Shown here in pieces: positions 1 through 12,800 of a stretch of 64,000 bases of DNA. The notes beneath the pieces were generated by a model. It was not told where the DNA came from. It searched no databases and was given only the letters and a program-made list of their open reading frames with translations. A program made the translations under genes and the position numbers. Each line of letters begins with the position of its first letter. The first letter of the stretch is position 1. The stretch covers positions 10,800,933 to 10,864,932 of the forward strand of contig NC_092023.1 in assembly GCF_042242105.1 (NCBI RefSeq), in the 5' to 3' direction. The stretch is from Pempheris klunzingeri (Eukaryota > Chordata > Actinopteri > Acropomatiformes > Pempheridae).

Positions 1-1291
1 CAACTTCACTCCTACCACGCACTCATTCACGATGACTTAGTTATGAGTTCAGATTGTTTGTTATAGCTTAACACCATGCTCTACCCATCGGGCCACTAAC
101 CTAATCTGCAGTAATATTTACCACTACATTTCACATGAAGTTCATCCTCTCACATGTAATATAAGGACATTCTTGTTCAGAAGTGGTTCTGTTAGTCACT
201 TGGACAATGTTTTAACCAGAGATTTAATCAGCCACAGAGGTGCTGCGGAATTCTGAGCCGTTCACCCTCACTGACCACCGTCCCCCCTTTTCTATTTCCC
301 TTTTAAAATCCAGTCGGCAGAAATCTATGTTGAAGCCAGATGCAGAGAGAATATGGTGAGCACTGGAGCTTGATAATAGCCCTGTTCTGTTTGGCTGCAG
401 ATCTAGGGCTGCCACGGCTGATTCAATCTATTGACTCCGGTGCTAATGCGACTGTCATTTTCAGGCATCCTGGCGGGGTAAAATGAGAACTGGAGATACA
501 TGTGGGACAACTCAGAGTGGTGGTTAGACAGATAAATTGACATTACACCTTGGCGGAAAGTGCAAAGATATTCACAGTGATATATACAAAACATTAGAAT
601 TCAAAACAACCATCACTGAGAACATTTTCCCCATCATTTAACTTTCAGCTTGGTGGTAAGGCTGTTCTGCTCTCCATGCAATCCACTGCATCTGCTATAC
701 AGTATATTGGTTTTGCCCCTGTATATGATTTCATTTTATGCTCCTTGCTCACCACAGTATATTACCCTAGACAGCTGATGATTACATTGAAATGTAGCAT
801 GTGATAGCATAGGGAGTAGTGTATATGAGAAAACAACAGGAATACAGCCAAAATGAGTCACTTTTTCACGTCTAAGTGTAATTAAATTTGCATGGTTGAC
901 AACTTTTCACTTCAACTTTCAACTATTCTCAGTCCTTGCCTGAGGCAACCTGTATAAGAACTAATGATGCTTGATGAAATCTAAGTGGTTCAGAAATCTT
1001 GATAACTCTCATTAAGCTAACGATCCAGAGAAGAAGAGTGCAGTTACCTAATTTGTAACCTCATATCAGTGGCACCCAGGCTCATAATAACTCTGCCACT
1101 AATGCAAACAGATAACTGCCTTGTGAAAGACCATGAATCTTCTGCATTTTCCCATTAACAGGTCTATCTGGCTTAGCCTAATGATGTTTTTTGAGCTTTT
1201 TGCAGCTTTTTTAAATGGAGATCCTAAATTTGTTTTTCACTTACATGTTTCTTTGTTACTCAGTTTTTCTCTCGTTTTTTTTCCTCCACAG
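1..1291. other. Upstream intron of the PLD5-like gene
   Basis: I see no convincing coding exon here. The first recognisable exon starts at 1292 and needs one codon base from a preceding exon, so this stretch is most likely intron. The exons for the cytoplasmic N-terminus and the single transmembrane anchor expected for PLD3/4/5 proteins must lie before base 1. A polypyrimidine tract and AG at about 1263-1291 form the acceptor. Confidence 0.6.
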
Positions 1292-4200
1292 AGTGGTGCT
1301 TGTGGAAAACATCCCAGAGGACATCTCTTTCTTAGACAATGGTACTTCCCACCTCCCTCTGTCAGTGGGCCTGTACAGCTTACTAGACCGAGCTACCCGG
1401 GTTGTCGAGATAGTCTCCCCACTGTGGCTCCTCAACTCCTCCGATTATGAATCCAGCTTCCAGCCTGCTGCCAGACAGGTAAAACCAGGGCAATCCAACA
1501 GAGACCTGACTTTGAAGAAGTTGTGCCATTTATTTAGATTTTGTGTCTGTTTTACCTTTTTTTATGTCTCCTCTGTGTGTCTTTGTGACTGAATTGCCCT
1601 CTACAAAATAATCAGTGGGGGAGGAGTACTCAGGTCCTCTACTTAAAGGGGTAGTTCAGCAGTTTAGCATTATACGTACATGTGCATCCATCCATCTGTC
1701 CGTTATATATATACTGCCTTGGGGGATTGGTGGGGTGGTTTGAGTCGCACACTGGTAGAGGCACTTGTTCACCTGGACAGACCACCAGTCAATCTCAATG
1801 CTGATACATAGAGACAGACAGCCATTCACGCTCGCATTAATTAATTGCCCTCCATATCTTTTGGACTGTGGGAGGAAGCCAGAATACCCAGACTGGACTA
1901 GACAGATTTCAAAATGGAATATTATGAAGGAGACACCATGTAAAATCTGTGGAGTGCCACTTTAAGTAAAAGTTGCTATCAATGCATCAAAGCATAAGCA
2001 GCATTTAGTGTTATAGCTGGTCAGGGTGGAGATAGTAAATTACTTTAGATACAGTCAGGTTTCGTCCAATCGTAGTCAACATAGGGGTCGGGCCCCCTCC
2101 AAAGGGTTACTACATAAGTCTGAGGGGTTGATACAAATGATGACCAAAGTATGAAACCAATAGCTGTCCTTTTAGGATTGTATTTGTGGATAAAATACTA
2201 GTCTGGAGTATTTTTCAGCAATGAGCTATTCATTTCGACAGGATGTGTGTTATTGACAGTCGCCTGAAGGGTTAGCAATACAGTGTACACACACACACAC
2301 ACACACAGTTTTGTTTTAAACATTAAAGTATGTCCGGACTAATGAAATCCAGAGGCTGCTGATTGGAAAGCAATATCTCAGCACAGAGGAGCTAAAGGCC
2401 TTTCAGCCTGCAGCTCTCTTTCTCATGCTGTCTTCTCAAACAACAACAACAACAAAGCAGACATATCATTGGAGGGGAGGCTGGACCAGTAAATTCAATA
2501 TACTGTAAAGGCTGAAAAAGTGATAAGAGGTGGAGGTGGAGATGCTTGCGTAGTAGGCACATGCACTGCATGTCTGTTTTTATCTGTTTGTGTCCTCTTA
2601 AACATTGTGAACATCAAACAAAAAGTTGTTTTGCAACCACAACAAGAAAGATTGTGATCAATTCTGCAGACATTTTAAAAGGGTGATAACTGAAGTCTGT
2701 GATATTCAAAAGTTTAGCTATACTTTACTTTTTCTCACATGCAAATGTCCAAAAAGGCAATATATCAACCTGTATCATAAAAAATAGAAGGAATTCCAGA
2801 GTTTAGTGAAATGTGGTCTGCAAGTCAATGAGCTTCCCTCTAATGTCGCTGCTACATGAATGTGGTTGCTGCAAAGGCATTTAATCCTCATTTGATAAGG
2901 CAGTCTCATTAAAATTAAGATTTCTTTGCCAGGAGTGACCTGAGAACACAATCAGCAAAACAGAAACAACACAACTACATAACAGACATGGACTTACTGT
3001 TTATTACAGATTAGGAATTAGAATCCTAAAAACATCAGATAATACAGATTTAAAATCCAAGTAGTAAGTTTGATGGCAGTTTGCAGTGCATTTCATTTAA
3101 AATGTAAATATTATCTGAAACCAATTCTGCCAGCATTAGTGAGGACATGAGAGATATCTAAGGTGAAGTAGCTACAATGTTGTGCACTGCAGTTATTAGA
3201 TTTAAATGAGATTGTAAATTTCCCCCGATGGGGGATCAATAAAGTCCATCTTATTCTAAATGTGAGGTAGTTTATAAATGATGACTCATCTCAAAGTTTT
3301 CTGCGTAAAAGCCTGAAATCAACCTTGTTTAAACCACATGCTCTTAACAACACAGGCTGTATGCCAAAAAGTCAGATTAGCCTGATGACATCATCGAGGT
3401 TAGATGCTCAGACTTTTAAAACCTCCCTCCAGAGCTACAGAGGATATTATAAAACACATTAAGTTTATTACTCGTCAGGACAATTCAGCCTGTGATGTTT
3501 TCACGGGCTGAATTGTACTATATTGAATTTCTGCATTTTAAAAGAGCTCTAACAGTCATTCCATAAAATTTCAATATGATATGAAACAACAATGCTCCCA
3601 ATGTCAACAGTGTCTCCTCTGGCAGGTTTGGTGTAAAGTGATCTATACTGATGGTACAAAATAAGACACAAAATATCATATGCGTCTTCCGGATATTGAA
3701 ATGAAGCCTATTTTACCAAACTGATATCTCACTTCATCTGTAACTCTGCTTCTCTTCATCTGCATTTGTGATTGGTATGTATTTAAGGTCAAATCATCAA
3801 GGGATGATGGGTTTTACATCTACTTACCTCCTCAGTGTATTCATCATTTCATTATTCTCAGTGTATTTTAGTTTCAAAACTGTAACAGAGGGTTCACTGT
3901 TACTTCAAATGATCTGATTACTATGACTCATCATACTCATAGTTTATGGTTGTATTGTATGTGTCACGCACAAATATGGATGCTTGATCAAATAAATTGA
4001 TCAGATAAATTGAACAAGGCATCACAGTTGCTGGCTTTAGACAAAGGACCTCTGGGAATGTAGCACAAAAATAGCACATAAATGGCTGCTGATGGTGCCG
4101 GAATATTAAAGGAAATCTAAGCAATACACAAGAATCTTGTCTGAATACACAGTGCATGGGTTTCATTTGACAGCAGAGGTTTTATGATATATTTCCCTCA

Positions 4201-7200
4201 GGGCAGGGCTCTGCTGTCCAGGCTGCAGGGGCTGAAAGCTAAAGGAATCCAGCTGAAGATCTCCAGTGGGATGATCGACTCGACTGAGCTCAGGACGCTC
4301 GCCAAATACAGTCAGCTCTCACTTTCACTGTATTATACATTCTGTGTGTCTGTGTCCAAACGTGTTGTAGCTTTGCTCTGTCTGTTGACTATTCTCTCTC
4401 CCTGTTTGTCCTGCTCACTTTCCATTTTCCATTCATTTTCTTGTTAGTCCTGTTTCTGTCTATGTCCAGATCTAGTTTCATCCTTCTCCTTGTCTCACAT
4501 GTAACTTCCTTTTCTGTATTTCTTTTTCTTGCTGCCTTTCTCTCACTCTCCTTTTCTAGACGCTGAGGTCCACTACGTGAACATGACCGCGCTGACCAAA
4601 GGCCACCTCCACTCCTCCTTCTGGGTGGTCGACAGGAGACATTTCTACATCGGCAGCTCCAGCATGGACTGGAGATCCCTTGCCACAGTATTTAAGATCC
4701 ACCACACATCACAGCACACATGGAAACACTCATACTCCCTCACACACATCCATATTTAATCACACAAAAACAGGTATTTGAGAAAAAGCACCGTCACAAT
4801 CTCAATCCAGTGAATTCTGAAGCTGTATTGTAACACAAATTATGCAAATTGTTACAGTTACAAATCAGTTTGCACCCTCTGCTGTCACTTTGTTTCTTAA
4901 TTTACACAAGATTTAATTACATAGCATAAGTTCTGTATCCTCTAATGTGAAGTGCTTTGAGAATGTTCTCCTGGCTCAGACTCAAAAGTACAGCATTTTA
5001 TTTGAAGTTCACATCTCTCCTATGCAAAAGGGTGCCCCTCTTGAAAACTGCATCATCTGAAATAAGATGTATCATGACCACAGGTTAAGTTTTACATTAA
5101 ATCAGATAATTTATGTTTACAGATTGCTTAAAGGTTGCATTTAGGTATATAAAGATTCACGTGATGTATTTAGTGACACACAATACATATGCACACTTGC
5201 ATGTGTGTATTTGTAAATTATGAACCCAATTCTAACACATTTGTGTAGATGGTTGACATACTTGCACATAAGTAACATGTCAGTGTCATTTTCTTCAAAA
5301 AGTCATATATAAGGGGCATGTAAGGTGAGGCATTCAGAAATAGAAAGTGGCCATTCTTTCATCTTCTTCTTCAAAGCAGAGTTTCTTGCATGGTTCATTA
5401 ACACGTGGAGCCCTTTTTTAAGACAGTTTGATCTATCTTTAGACACCAGATGTACAAAAGGCCTTCATTTAGAGAGATGAATTGCAAGGAGCTCAAAGTA
5501 GCCACACCAAAAATTGAAAAATGGAAAAACAAAATGGACTATTTCAGAGTGCGCAAATTATGTATAGAATAGGTTGTGTCAAATGAAATTTTAGTAAGTG
5601 GAATGTAAACTTTATTAGGAGTGTTTTCTTCATGTAAACACTGCTGGGAAGAATGAATGTGCAGGGTGAAAGAGAAAAAGAGTCGACAGTTTAGGAGGCA
5701 CAAGCTGAGAACCTGAGTTCTCTTTTTTCAAGCCTTTTTGAAATGAAAATGATGCAGGGAGCAAAGAAAGAAAATTGAGAAGAGAGAGGAGAAACACTGT
5801 AGTGCCCTTGCATCTTCTTGCTGCTGTGGCTGCTGACGATGGGCGAAGCCCTGTCATTGGATGAGACTGGTGGACGAGTAAAAAGAGTAAAAAGGTTCAA
5901 ATTACTTGGAAAAGAAATGTGATTGTATGGAGATGATGGGCATTATGTTGATGTAAATCTTAGTTACGATGATCTAACAGAGATTCTGTTTGTTCTCCAG
6001 AGGAAGGAGCTGGGTGTGTTGGTGTACAACTGCAGCTGTCTGGCTCTGGACCTCCACAGAGTGTTCAGCCTCTACTGGGGGCTCCAGTATAAAGACTTCA
6101 TCCCCTCCTTCTGGTCCAAGCGCCTTTTCGCCCTCTTCAACAGAGACACACCGCTGGAGCTCACTTTCAACAGCACCAAGGCTCAGGCCTACATCTCTGT
6201 AAGTTAGACTTACGAACAAGATAAACACACCAACCCACAATTTAGGAGATATTTCATACTGGCAGCAAGTAAAGGGAACACAAAACTTTTATTTAAATTA
6301 ATGTTTATAATAATCATTTAAAACAGAAGAGATATCTCTCATTCTTGACTCTGCAACCAATGCTAAGTATTTATGGTCTGAAGTTATACTTTACAGGCTC
6401 AAGTGCACCTAGTCAGCCATGAAACATCTATATTAAATTTGCCCTCCATTACTTAACTCTCAAAAGGATATCACATATAACTGGTGCCTCGCATAATTGA
6501 ATGTCATTGCCTTGAAAATGGGATGTTAGAACAGACCATTCAAAAGTGACCTTCAGTGCCTGACTAAGATGTTGAGACAAGTCTGAATTTCAGTTGTGGA
6601 GAACTGACAGTCCTTTGTCATGACATTTTATCTTAAATTTCATCTTAAATCATCTTAAAGCACTTGTGTAATTAACAGCTACTGCATGCCAATTAGGTGA
6701 GCTTGTTTTACAGCTTTAATATTGTGCATGATGGCTCACTGGCACACCTCATGGAACTGACTTAATGAAATGTACTTGTTAACACAAGTCAAGATATCTG
6801 AAAAAGTTTTTTGTGCACAAAGTTTCACTTACCAAAGCTGTGCGTGAAATCACACATTCACTCATCCACAAGTGTTTACTCTACAGTGAACAGTAAATGG
6901 AGATCTCACAACTTTCATTTTTTCATCCATAAATTATATCGCATTGTGGGATTGCGGCGTCAGCTCAGGTTGAAGTTGGGCGAGGCTATTCTGGGAGTTA
7001 TGTGAGGTCACTAAGTAGAAGGATTAAGCTATAATGTGTCCCAAATCAACAGATACAGTAGGGCACTGTTTTAGATGTCAGTCAAGTATCATGTGTACAC
7101 ACTCACACAGTCCCACAAGGAGGTCAAAATACCTGAAAACACCTGTGAGGGTGTAACATACGTGTGCCATTGTTAAGGATATCAGTCCTAGCTGTGCTTT

Positions 7201-9899
7201 TGCTGATATGGCAAGTCAAAATGTCTGCTGTGCTATTCATGTTTTTTAACAAGGAAGGAACTCAAACTTTTTAAACAATGAAGACTGTAAATGTATACAG
7301 CACGTCTCCTGTGGAGGTGACAGTTAGGAGGAAGAGTTCATTTTTCATATTAAGTGTCCCTGCAGGACACTGTGTCTCCCAGTACCATCTTTTTCCTGGA
7401 CATGAATGATGGGAATGTCACCCTACCTGCAGCAGAAAACAGATGATCTGGCTGGGCCGTCCATCGCGAGGAGATTAATATCAACACAAAAAGCACAAAG
7501 AAAGCACACACTTGCAGTTAAATATTCACCAGTTCCTGTCAACATGAAGTTAAAACCAAAACTTCAAGGCTTTTCAAACAGCAGCCACAGATTTAACACA
7601 CATACATAAAACTACAAATCCCAATGGTCGTTTAGGTGAACAGTAACGATGACACCTGAGTTGGTTGTTATGATAGTAACAGTGTCAAAGATCCTGATGG
7701 TAATTCAGCAAATTATCAAGATCCCTGTCTGGTAACAAACATCTGTTTACAAAATGTTCTGACCATCTGTCATGTGTGTTTCTTCAGAGAGGAGCACACT
7801 TTGCCCAACAACACCACATCTTAACTGTCTTCGCTGTCTTTCCTCTTCTGATGACAGAGCTCTCCAGATGTTTTCATCCCCAAAGATCGCAGCAATGATC
7901 TTGAAGCCATTTCCAGGGTCATCCAGGAGGCCCACCATTTCATATATATCTCCATCATCGACTACCTTCCCCTCCTCGGCAGCAGCTCTCACAGGTTTGA
8001 ACCACTGCCATTGTTGGAGTTGCTTTCTTTGGAATGATTTGTCAGGCATTTATCATCAAAAGCTTGGATGCCTTGCTTTGATTCAAGTGATTAAACTCCG
8101 TTGTATGCCCATGTGTCCATCTGGCTGTGTGCCCACATTTTGTGTGTGTGCGTTTGTGTCTGTGCCAAGGTACTGGTCTCGTATCGACGGCCTCATCCGA
8201 GAGGCTCTGATCCTGAGGAAGGTCCGGGTTCGTCTTTTGATAAGTTGCTGGGAAAAGACTCATCCACTTACTTTCAACTTCATCTGGTCCCTGAGGAGTC
8301 TGTGCATGGAGCAGGCCAACTGCTCACTGGAAGCTGTAAGCACAAGGCCACTGTGTACTATTTTCAACCCTATAGATATCCTTTGTCAGTGCTCACTTCA
8401 CTACTGTGCCATTGTTTGTGTGTATGTGTGTAGAAGTTCTTCAACCCCAGAGTGCAGAGAGATGGCAGCCTCCAGGGAATAAACCACAACAGGTTTATGG
8501 TGACAGACAGAGCACTTTATTTAGGTGAGCTCATCGACTAGACTTCATAAATGTGTCCTGTATACTGTACCTCTGCTCACTCCGCTCACAGATCTCATTT
8601 TTAGCTGACTTAAAAGTAGAGTTCAGCCTTTTTGGAAGTACAGTTAATTCTTTACAAGAGCAGATTAGCCTATTTGATTTAGCCTGTTTCCAACTGGAGT
8701 GGAAACAGAAGGGGGCACAGCTAACCTGTCTCTCTTAAAGGGTCAAAAATACACCTGCCAGCAATTAACAGGATGTATGCCTCCACGAACAATAATGTAA
8801 AAATGATATTAAATAATTGTGGTCTAAGAATGAATTACATGGTGCACCTATTACTCTGCTGAGTACTCCAGGAGGTCAAGCAATGCAATGTTCACCAAGA
8901 AACTGTCACAGGACTTAAATCTAATGACACCATTAATTGTTGTTTTTACATTACCGTTTAATATTTGTTTATTTTTAATGAAGCAATACACAAAGAATTA
9001 ATTAGTGAGCTTGAGAAGCACTGATACTAATATTTTTAAAGTTTGGACAGAGTCGGGCTAGTTGTTGTTGCTTCCAGTCTTAATGCTGAGTGAAGGTAAT
9101 CACCTCCTGTCTCCAACTCCTTACTTAGCAGACATAAAAGTAGTATTGATCTTTTCATCATCTCTTCATCATCTAACTCTCAGAAAGAAAGCAAAGTATT
9201 TCCCTTAGTGGTCAACGATTCCTTTAAAAACATATTTTTTCAGGAAGTTGAGGACAGGGCACTTTACAGAGCATTAAGCTCTGCAGCTGTTAATTATTTA
9301 GAGCATTTGTTTATTTGTTTCTTGGTTGTTTCTTCATCTGTGTCCTGACAGGTAACCTTGACTGGGTGGGGAATGAGTTTACCTTTAATGCAGGAGCAGG
9401 CCTGGTGATCAGCCAGCCAGAGGGCATCGAGGAGAGGAACTCTACGGTGGTGGAGCAGTTACGGGCTGCATTTGAGAGAGACTGGTTTTCGCGTTACACC
9501 CGCTCACTGCAGGCCAATAAGGTCCCCATCTGCAACAAGCACCAGATCAACAGGCTGGTGTCAGTCAAAGCTAATCACTTGGACAATGGACCAGTGCCTA
9601 TCAGAACAGGTCAGCATGATCATGGACCGGCACCAATGAGAAACAGTCACAAAGACAATGAACAGACGGCAGTTAAAACACAGCACCATGACAACAGACA
9701 ACAGAGCAAAATCAGTCGCCAAGGCTTGGCCAATGGGCTGGTGCCAATTATAGACAGTTACCCAGAGAGGAGACAAGTCAAAATGAGTCACCTTGACAAC
9801 AGACAGGTACAAATCAAAGGTAATTACAATCCAATGGATCCACTCAGTCAGTCAGCTGAGAGCAGCGGCAGCAGAGAGATCTCCAACGGGTCCCTGTGA
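1292..9899 (+). CDS. pld5: PLD5-like inactive phospholipase D family protein, 3' part (8 exons)
   Basis: Coding exons are 1292-1478, 4202-4310, 4560-4687, 6001-6198, 7858-7994, 8170-8335, 8434-8524 and 9352-9899. All phases agree and all splice sites are GT-AG. The joined frame gives about 520 residues, beginning [13 protein letters not shown], and lacks the N-terminal membrane anchor. Conserved blocks match the PLD3/4/5 family in order: [61 protein letters not shown] and FERDWFSRY. The wording around WSKRL, TFNFI and ANCSL is closest to PLD5. Both HKD motifs are degenerate: HSSFWVVD has Ser (codon 4616-4618) and HNRFMVTD has Arg (8491-8493) in place of Lys, so classical phospholipase D catalysis is unlikely. 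The family members are type II membrane glycoproteins of the ER and endolysosome. The C-terminus carries an unusual repeated tail (9576-9821). It could be a PLD5 paralogue rather than the one-to-one orthologue. Confidence 0.88.
1613..2110. mobile_element. hAT-like nonautonomous element fragments, split by an insertion
   Basis: The left part (1613-1642) starts CAGTGGGGGAGGAGTACT and continues in the 'tactcaggtcctctactt' style of the family also present at 14183-14739. After an interruption, 1966 onward resumes with 'agtaaaagttgctatcaatg', then 'agctggtcagggtggag', which corresponds to the internal 'agctagtagaggttgag' of the 14.2 kb copy. The right boundary is uncertain. Assignment to hAT rests on terminal sequence style only. 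Confidence 0.5.
1643..1965. mobile_element. TTAA-flanked MITE-like insertion (piggyBac style)
   Basis: A 323-bp segment is bounded by TTAA at 1643-1646 and 1962-1965. Its ends are imperfect inverted repeats: the left reads TTAAAGGGGTAGTTCA and the right, reverse complemented, reads TTAAAGTGGCACTCCA. It interrupts a second repeat family. Inside it lies a teleost repeat motif around 1860-1880 ('ttggactgtgggaggaag'), so a third element may be included. No transposase is encoded. TTAA duplication is characteristic of piggyBac transposons; the class is inferred. Confidence 0.5.
2285..2307. repeat. (AC)n microsatellite
   Basis: This is a short uninterrupted dinucleotide run inside an intron of the PLD5-like gene. 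Confidence 0.9.
3211..3262 (+). repeat. Non-LTR retrotransposon 3' tail-like sequence
   Basis: The segment reads 'aatttcccccgatggggg' followed by 'atcaataaagtccatctt'. This wording recurs at the 3' ends of many teleost LINE or SINE copies, including a stem-like CCCCC/GGGGG pair and a short trailing repeat. Only the tail is recognisable, and the family cannot be named with certainty. Confidence 0.45.
4688..6000 (+). other. PLD5-like intron
   Basis: No additional exon or recognisable repeat is visible. The interval ends in a standard pyrimidine-rich acceptor before the exon encoding [13 protein letters not shown]. Confidence 0.5.
6199..7857 (+). other. PLD5-like intron
   Basis: The donor is GTAAGT at 6199. 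Short open frames exist but none resembles the PLD family, and the flanking exons join in phase 0 without an extra exon. I see nothing else here. Confidence 0.5.
8525..9351 (+). other. PLD5-like last intron
   Basis: This is an AT-rich intron with donor GTGAGC at 8525 and acceptor AG at 9350-9351. It joins in phase 1 to restore the Gly of the LGNLDWVG motif. No other feature is evident. Confidence 0.5.
9576..9821 (+). repeat. In-frame 36-nt tandem repeat coding the PLD5-like C-terminal tail
   Basis: Seven degenerate units lie in the last exon: 9576-9611, 9612-9647, 9648-9683, 9684-9719 (each exactly 12 codons), then 9720-9758 (13), 9759-9788 (10) and 9789-9821 (11). The consensus peptide is roughly H-x-D-N-x-x-x-V-x-(I/M)-K/R-x, for example [12 protein letters not shown] and [11 protein letters not shown]. 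The units are polar, with His, Asp, Asn and Arg in abundance, and contain no hydrophobic segment. The frame stays open to a TGA at 9897-9899. Known PLD3/4/5 proteins end soon after the DWxSxY block, so this is a lineage-specific extension of probably disordered structure. Confidence 0.8.
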
Positions 9900-12800
9900 C
9901 CACAAAGCACGATCGGTTCCTTTGCACGGAATGATGTTTGGAGAGCTGCTCTTTTCCAGTAACAATAGACTCACTGGGTCTTTGTAGCATTTTATTATTG
10001 CCATTTTGAAGAAAACCATGTAATGTTGAAGATTTAAGTCTATGTCATCTGGTTTGCAGGACTTGATAATGTGTGTGGATGAAGTGAACGCTCTGTTTTT
10101 GATGGATTTCTGACACCCAAACATTTTGGTTTAGAGGAAATACTGATTAATACACTGTAATAATAACTTACTGTACAGTGAGCTACCTTGCTACTTATTT
10201 AATATTTTTTCTCTTCTTCTTGAGGTCTCTCAAGCAAAGGTAACAGTTGAACTCTTATTGATTGTCTAATTATTGTATGTTACTGAAAGCTGTTTGGCAG
10301 TCATGATGTATCACCCTTTAAAAGGAACAATGACACCTGCATGCCTATGCAGAGACGGGAGGTAGTGCAGCACGTGTAGCTACACTAGTTACATTTAGCA
10401 TTACAATTACACTCCAAAGTAGTGGAGATTTACTTCACAGCTTTACATGTTGTGGATCTCTCACTGCCTCTGTAGTCAGATTGGTAGTGGATACTCTGGC
10501 CTCTTATAAATAGTTTTATGCATCTCCAGCAGTAATCTGAGTAAATTATTCAATCATTACGCAATATTACATCACTACTTTAAATTGTAAAGTTATGTAT
10601 TACCACCAATTACCACCAGATCTTCATCCCAGACCAAATTAACCTCAAATCATCAGTTTAATAACCTGTTACATCAGGTCTAATGACATTAATAGAAACA
10701 AACAACCTCATGTGGCTCTGCTGCCTAATTTCTTCAGCTGTCACCAGACATAAAGAGACATAATCAGAATCAACGTTTTTCTGCAGAAATATGTTGAAAT
10801 ATTTGCTTTAAAATTTATTACAAGTGACAAGTATTAACACTCTCTAAAGGGTTTTTAAATGTCTGCATTGGGGAGCCAAAATTTCATTTCACTTACACTG
10901 ACCGAACCACCCTAATGAAAACAGCCCCGTAACTCATTTTTAGTGCCGAATCACAGTTGAGGAACTGGGGATATAAAGGGATCAATCAAATTATGTCCAC
11001 TATGTTTTCATCTCAATGCCATACGCTAAACAGTGTACAGCAGCAGTTACAGTTTCTCTCCACAGCGGGATGGTGTATATCAAAATGTCTTATTTTATTG
11101 AGGTCATTATTGAAGTAGATGATGCACCTATTCTGCAACACCAAGTGTTGTATGGTCTGGAATTTTCTATTGGCCTTCATTAGTTAAGTTAGAGGGCAGC
11201 TGTGTTTCCCCCGGAGAGAGAGGGGCTATTGATCTGAAAGGGTTCGTTTAGATAATCATTCCAGGCCCCATATACAATCCTATGAAATGAGGAATTGAAT
11301 GGATATCTATAACATTCTTCTAAATGCGCTGTTGTGACTTATTGAACAAATACTAAAGGAGCAGTTAGAAGAAGGGGCCAGAGGGTCTCTGCTGTCAGCC
11401 AAATCAATACAATGAATTTTTAACACAGCTTGACAATTGCAGGTGCTGCAGTTTAACCTCAAGGACATGATGGCCTGTAATGTCACTGCCTGTGACTGAA
11501 TATATATTACCTTTACCATGTGGAGTTAGAGCTACAAATACATGATTGTTAGTAAAGAGCAACTATTAACACAGAGAAAGCTTGTAGCAACTTTCATTTG
11601 CATTTTGAATGATTGCATGTCAGTTTTACGACCTTTACAACTCTGCTGTGAGTGCAACATTTTGTAATGATGCTTGTGAGATTATAATGTAGAAATATTT
11701 TTTATTTAATTCCGAAGCCATTAATCAAGGAAATGGGAAAGCATTTGCAGAGAAGGCTATGTGGTGATGTCTTCATCAACAATATACAGGGTGTTATGGT
11801 CTGTGCTTTAATGTAAAAGCACCACATGTGTAGTCAATGTTTTGTCAGGATTCACATAGCAGGATGAACAATGATGACTTTATTTCTGAAGTAAAACTAA
11901 AACTGTTACAGTCAATGTAACCAGAAAACAGGCGGTCATTGTGGTAAGACTTATATTTGTCACGATATTTGGTGGATATCACTACTATTCTTTATACAGT
12001 TTATAGTATTTGTGCTACAGGCCAAATGTAAGCCAATTTCTGTCTTGCACTGAGTAATAACATGTCCCCTATATGTACACGCAGGATGCATGTAACTGAA
12101 CCAGTGGTACCAGTCAAAAACACAGCGCCTTACAATGGTAATCTAGTCATGATGAATAACTTCTGCCATCTAGAGGACTTCATGAGAAAGAACATTTCTT
12201 TTCGCTTATCTGCGGCAAAATAGGACGTGATTTTTTAAGATTATATGTTGGTTCACAACTGTTTATATGTCAATATATATAAAAATGTATAAACGGAAGC
12301 GACATGGGAATGTAAGTTGTCTTCCGGCTAAAGCTGGAACTGGAATCATGTTGACTGTTGCTATTTCTACTATTTCTGATCTGAGGTGATCAGAGGATTA
12401 TTCAGTCTTTAAAAACAACGCATATTGTGCTCACAGTATGGTATGGGCAGTAAATACATGATATATTAAAGAATATAAAAGAATAATGTCATGAAATGAT
12501 AGCTAGTTGTTTAGTTCTAACATGCAAAAAGCAAAAATATAACACGTTCTTTCATTCTGTGTAAAACACAACCATTAAGTCATCCATAAACTAGTTCATA
12601 ATTTATATCAATGCAAACACATCATCTGTCTCTCAAGTAACAGTTTCTCCATCCAGAAAGAGTAGAACTGGAAAAGTATTATATCAATAATGATGCTTAT
12701 ATTTTCTTGTAAAGCATTACATCACCACACTGTATTGCTTGTAATATGGCAGCTGGTCTGAGGTCAGATTTATTACTTTACATTGGTATTATCTGCGATT

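Larger units (their letters stand above)
1479..4201 (+). other. PLD5-like intron with nested repeats
   Basis: This 2.7 kb intron holds no exon that I can support. It contains a nested transposon-like structure (1613 to about 2110), a short (AC)n run (about 2285-2307), an (AAC)n run near 2440, and a retroposon-tail-like motif near 3215-3260. The rest is AT-rich and unremarkable. Confidence 0.6.

Noticed and set aside
7772..8482. 236-codon open frame on the plus strand
   Set aside because: It runs through introns and reads PLD5-like exons partly in the wrong frame; the spliced exons give the family motifs.
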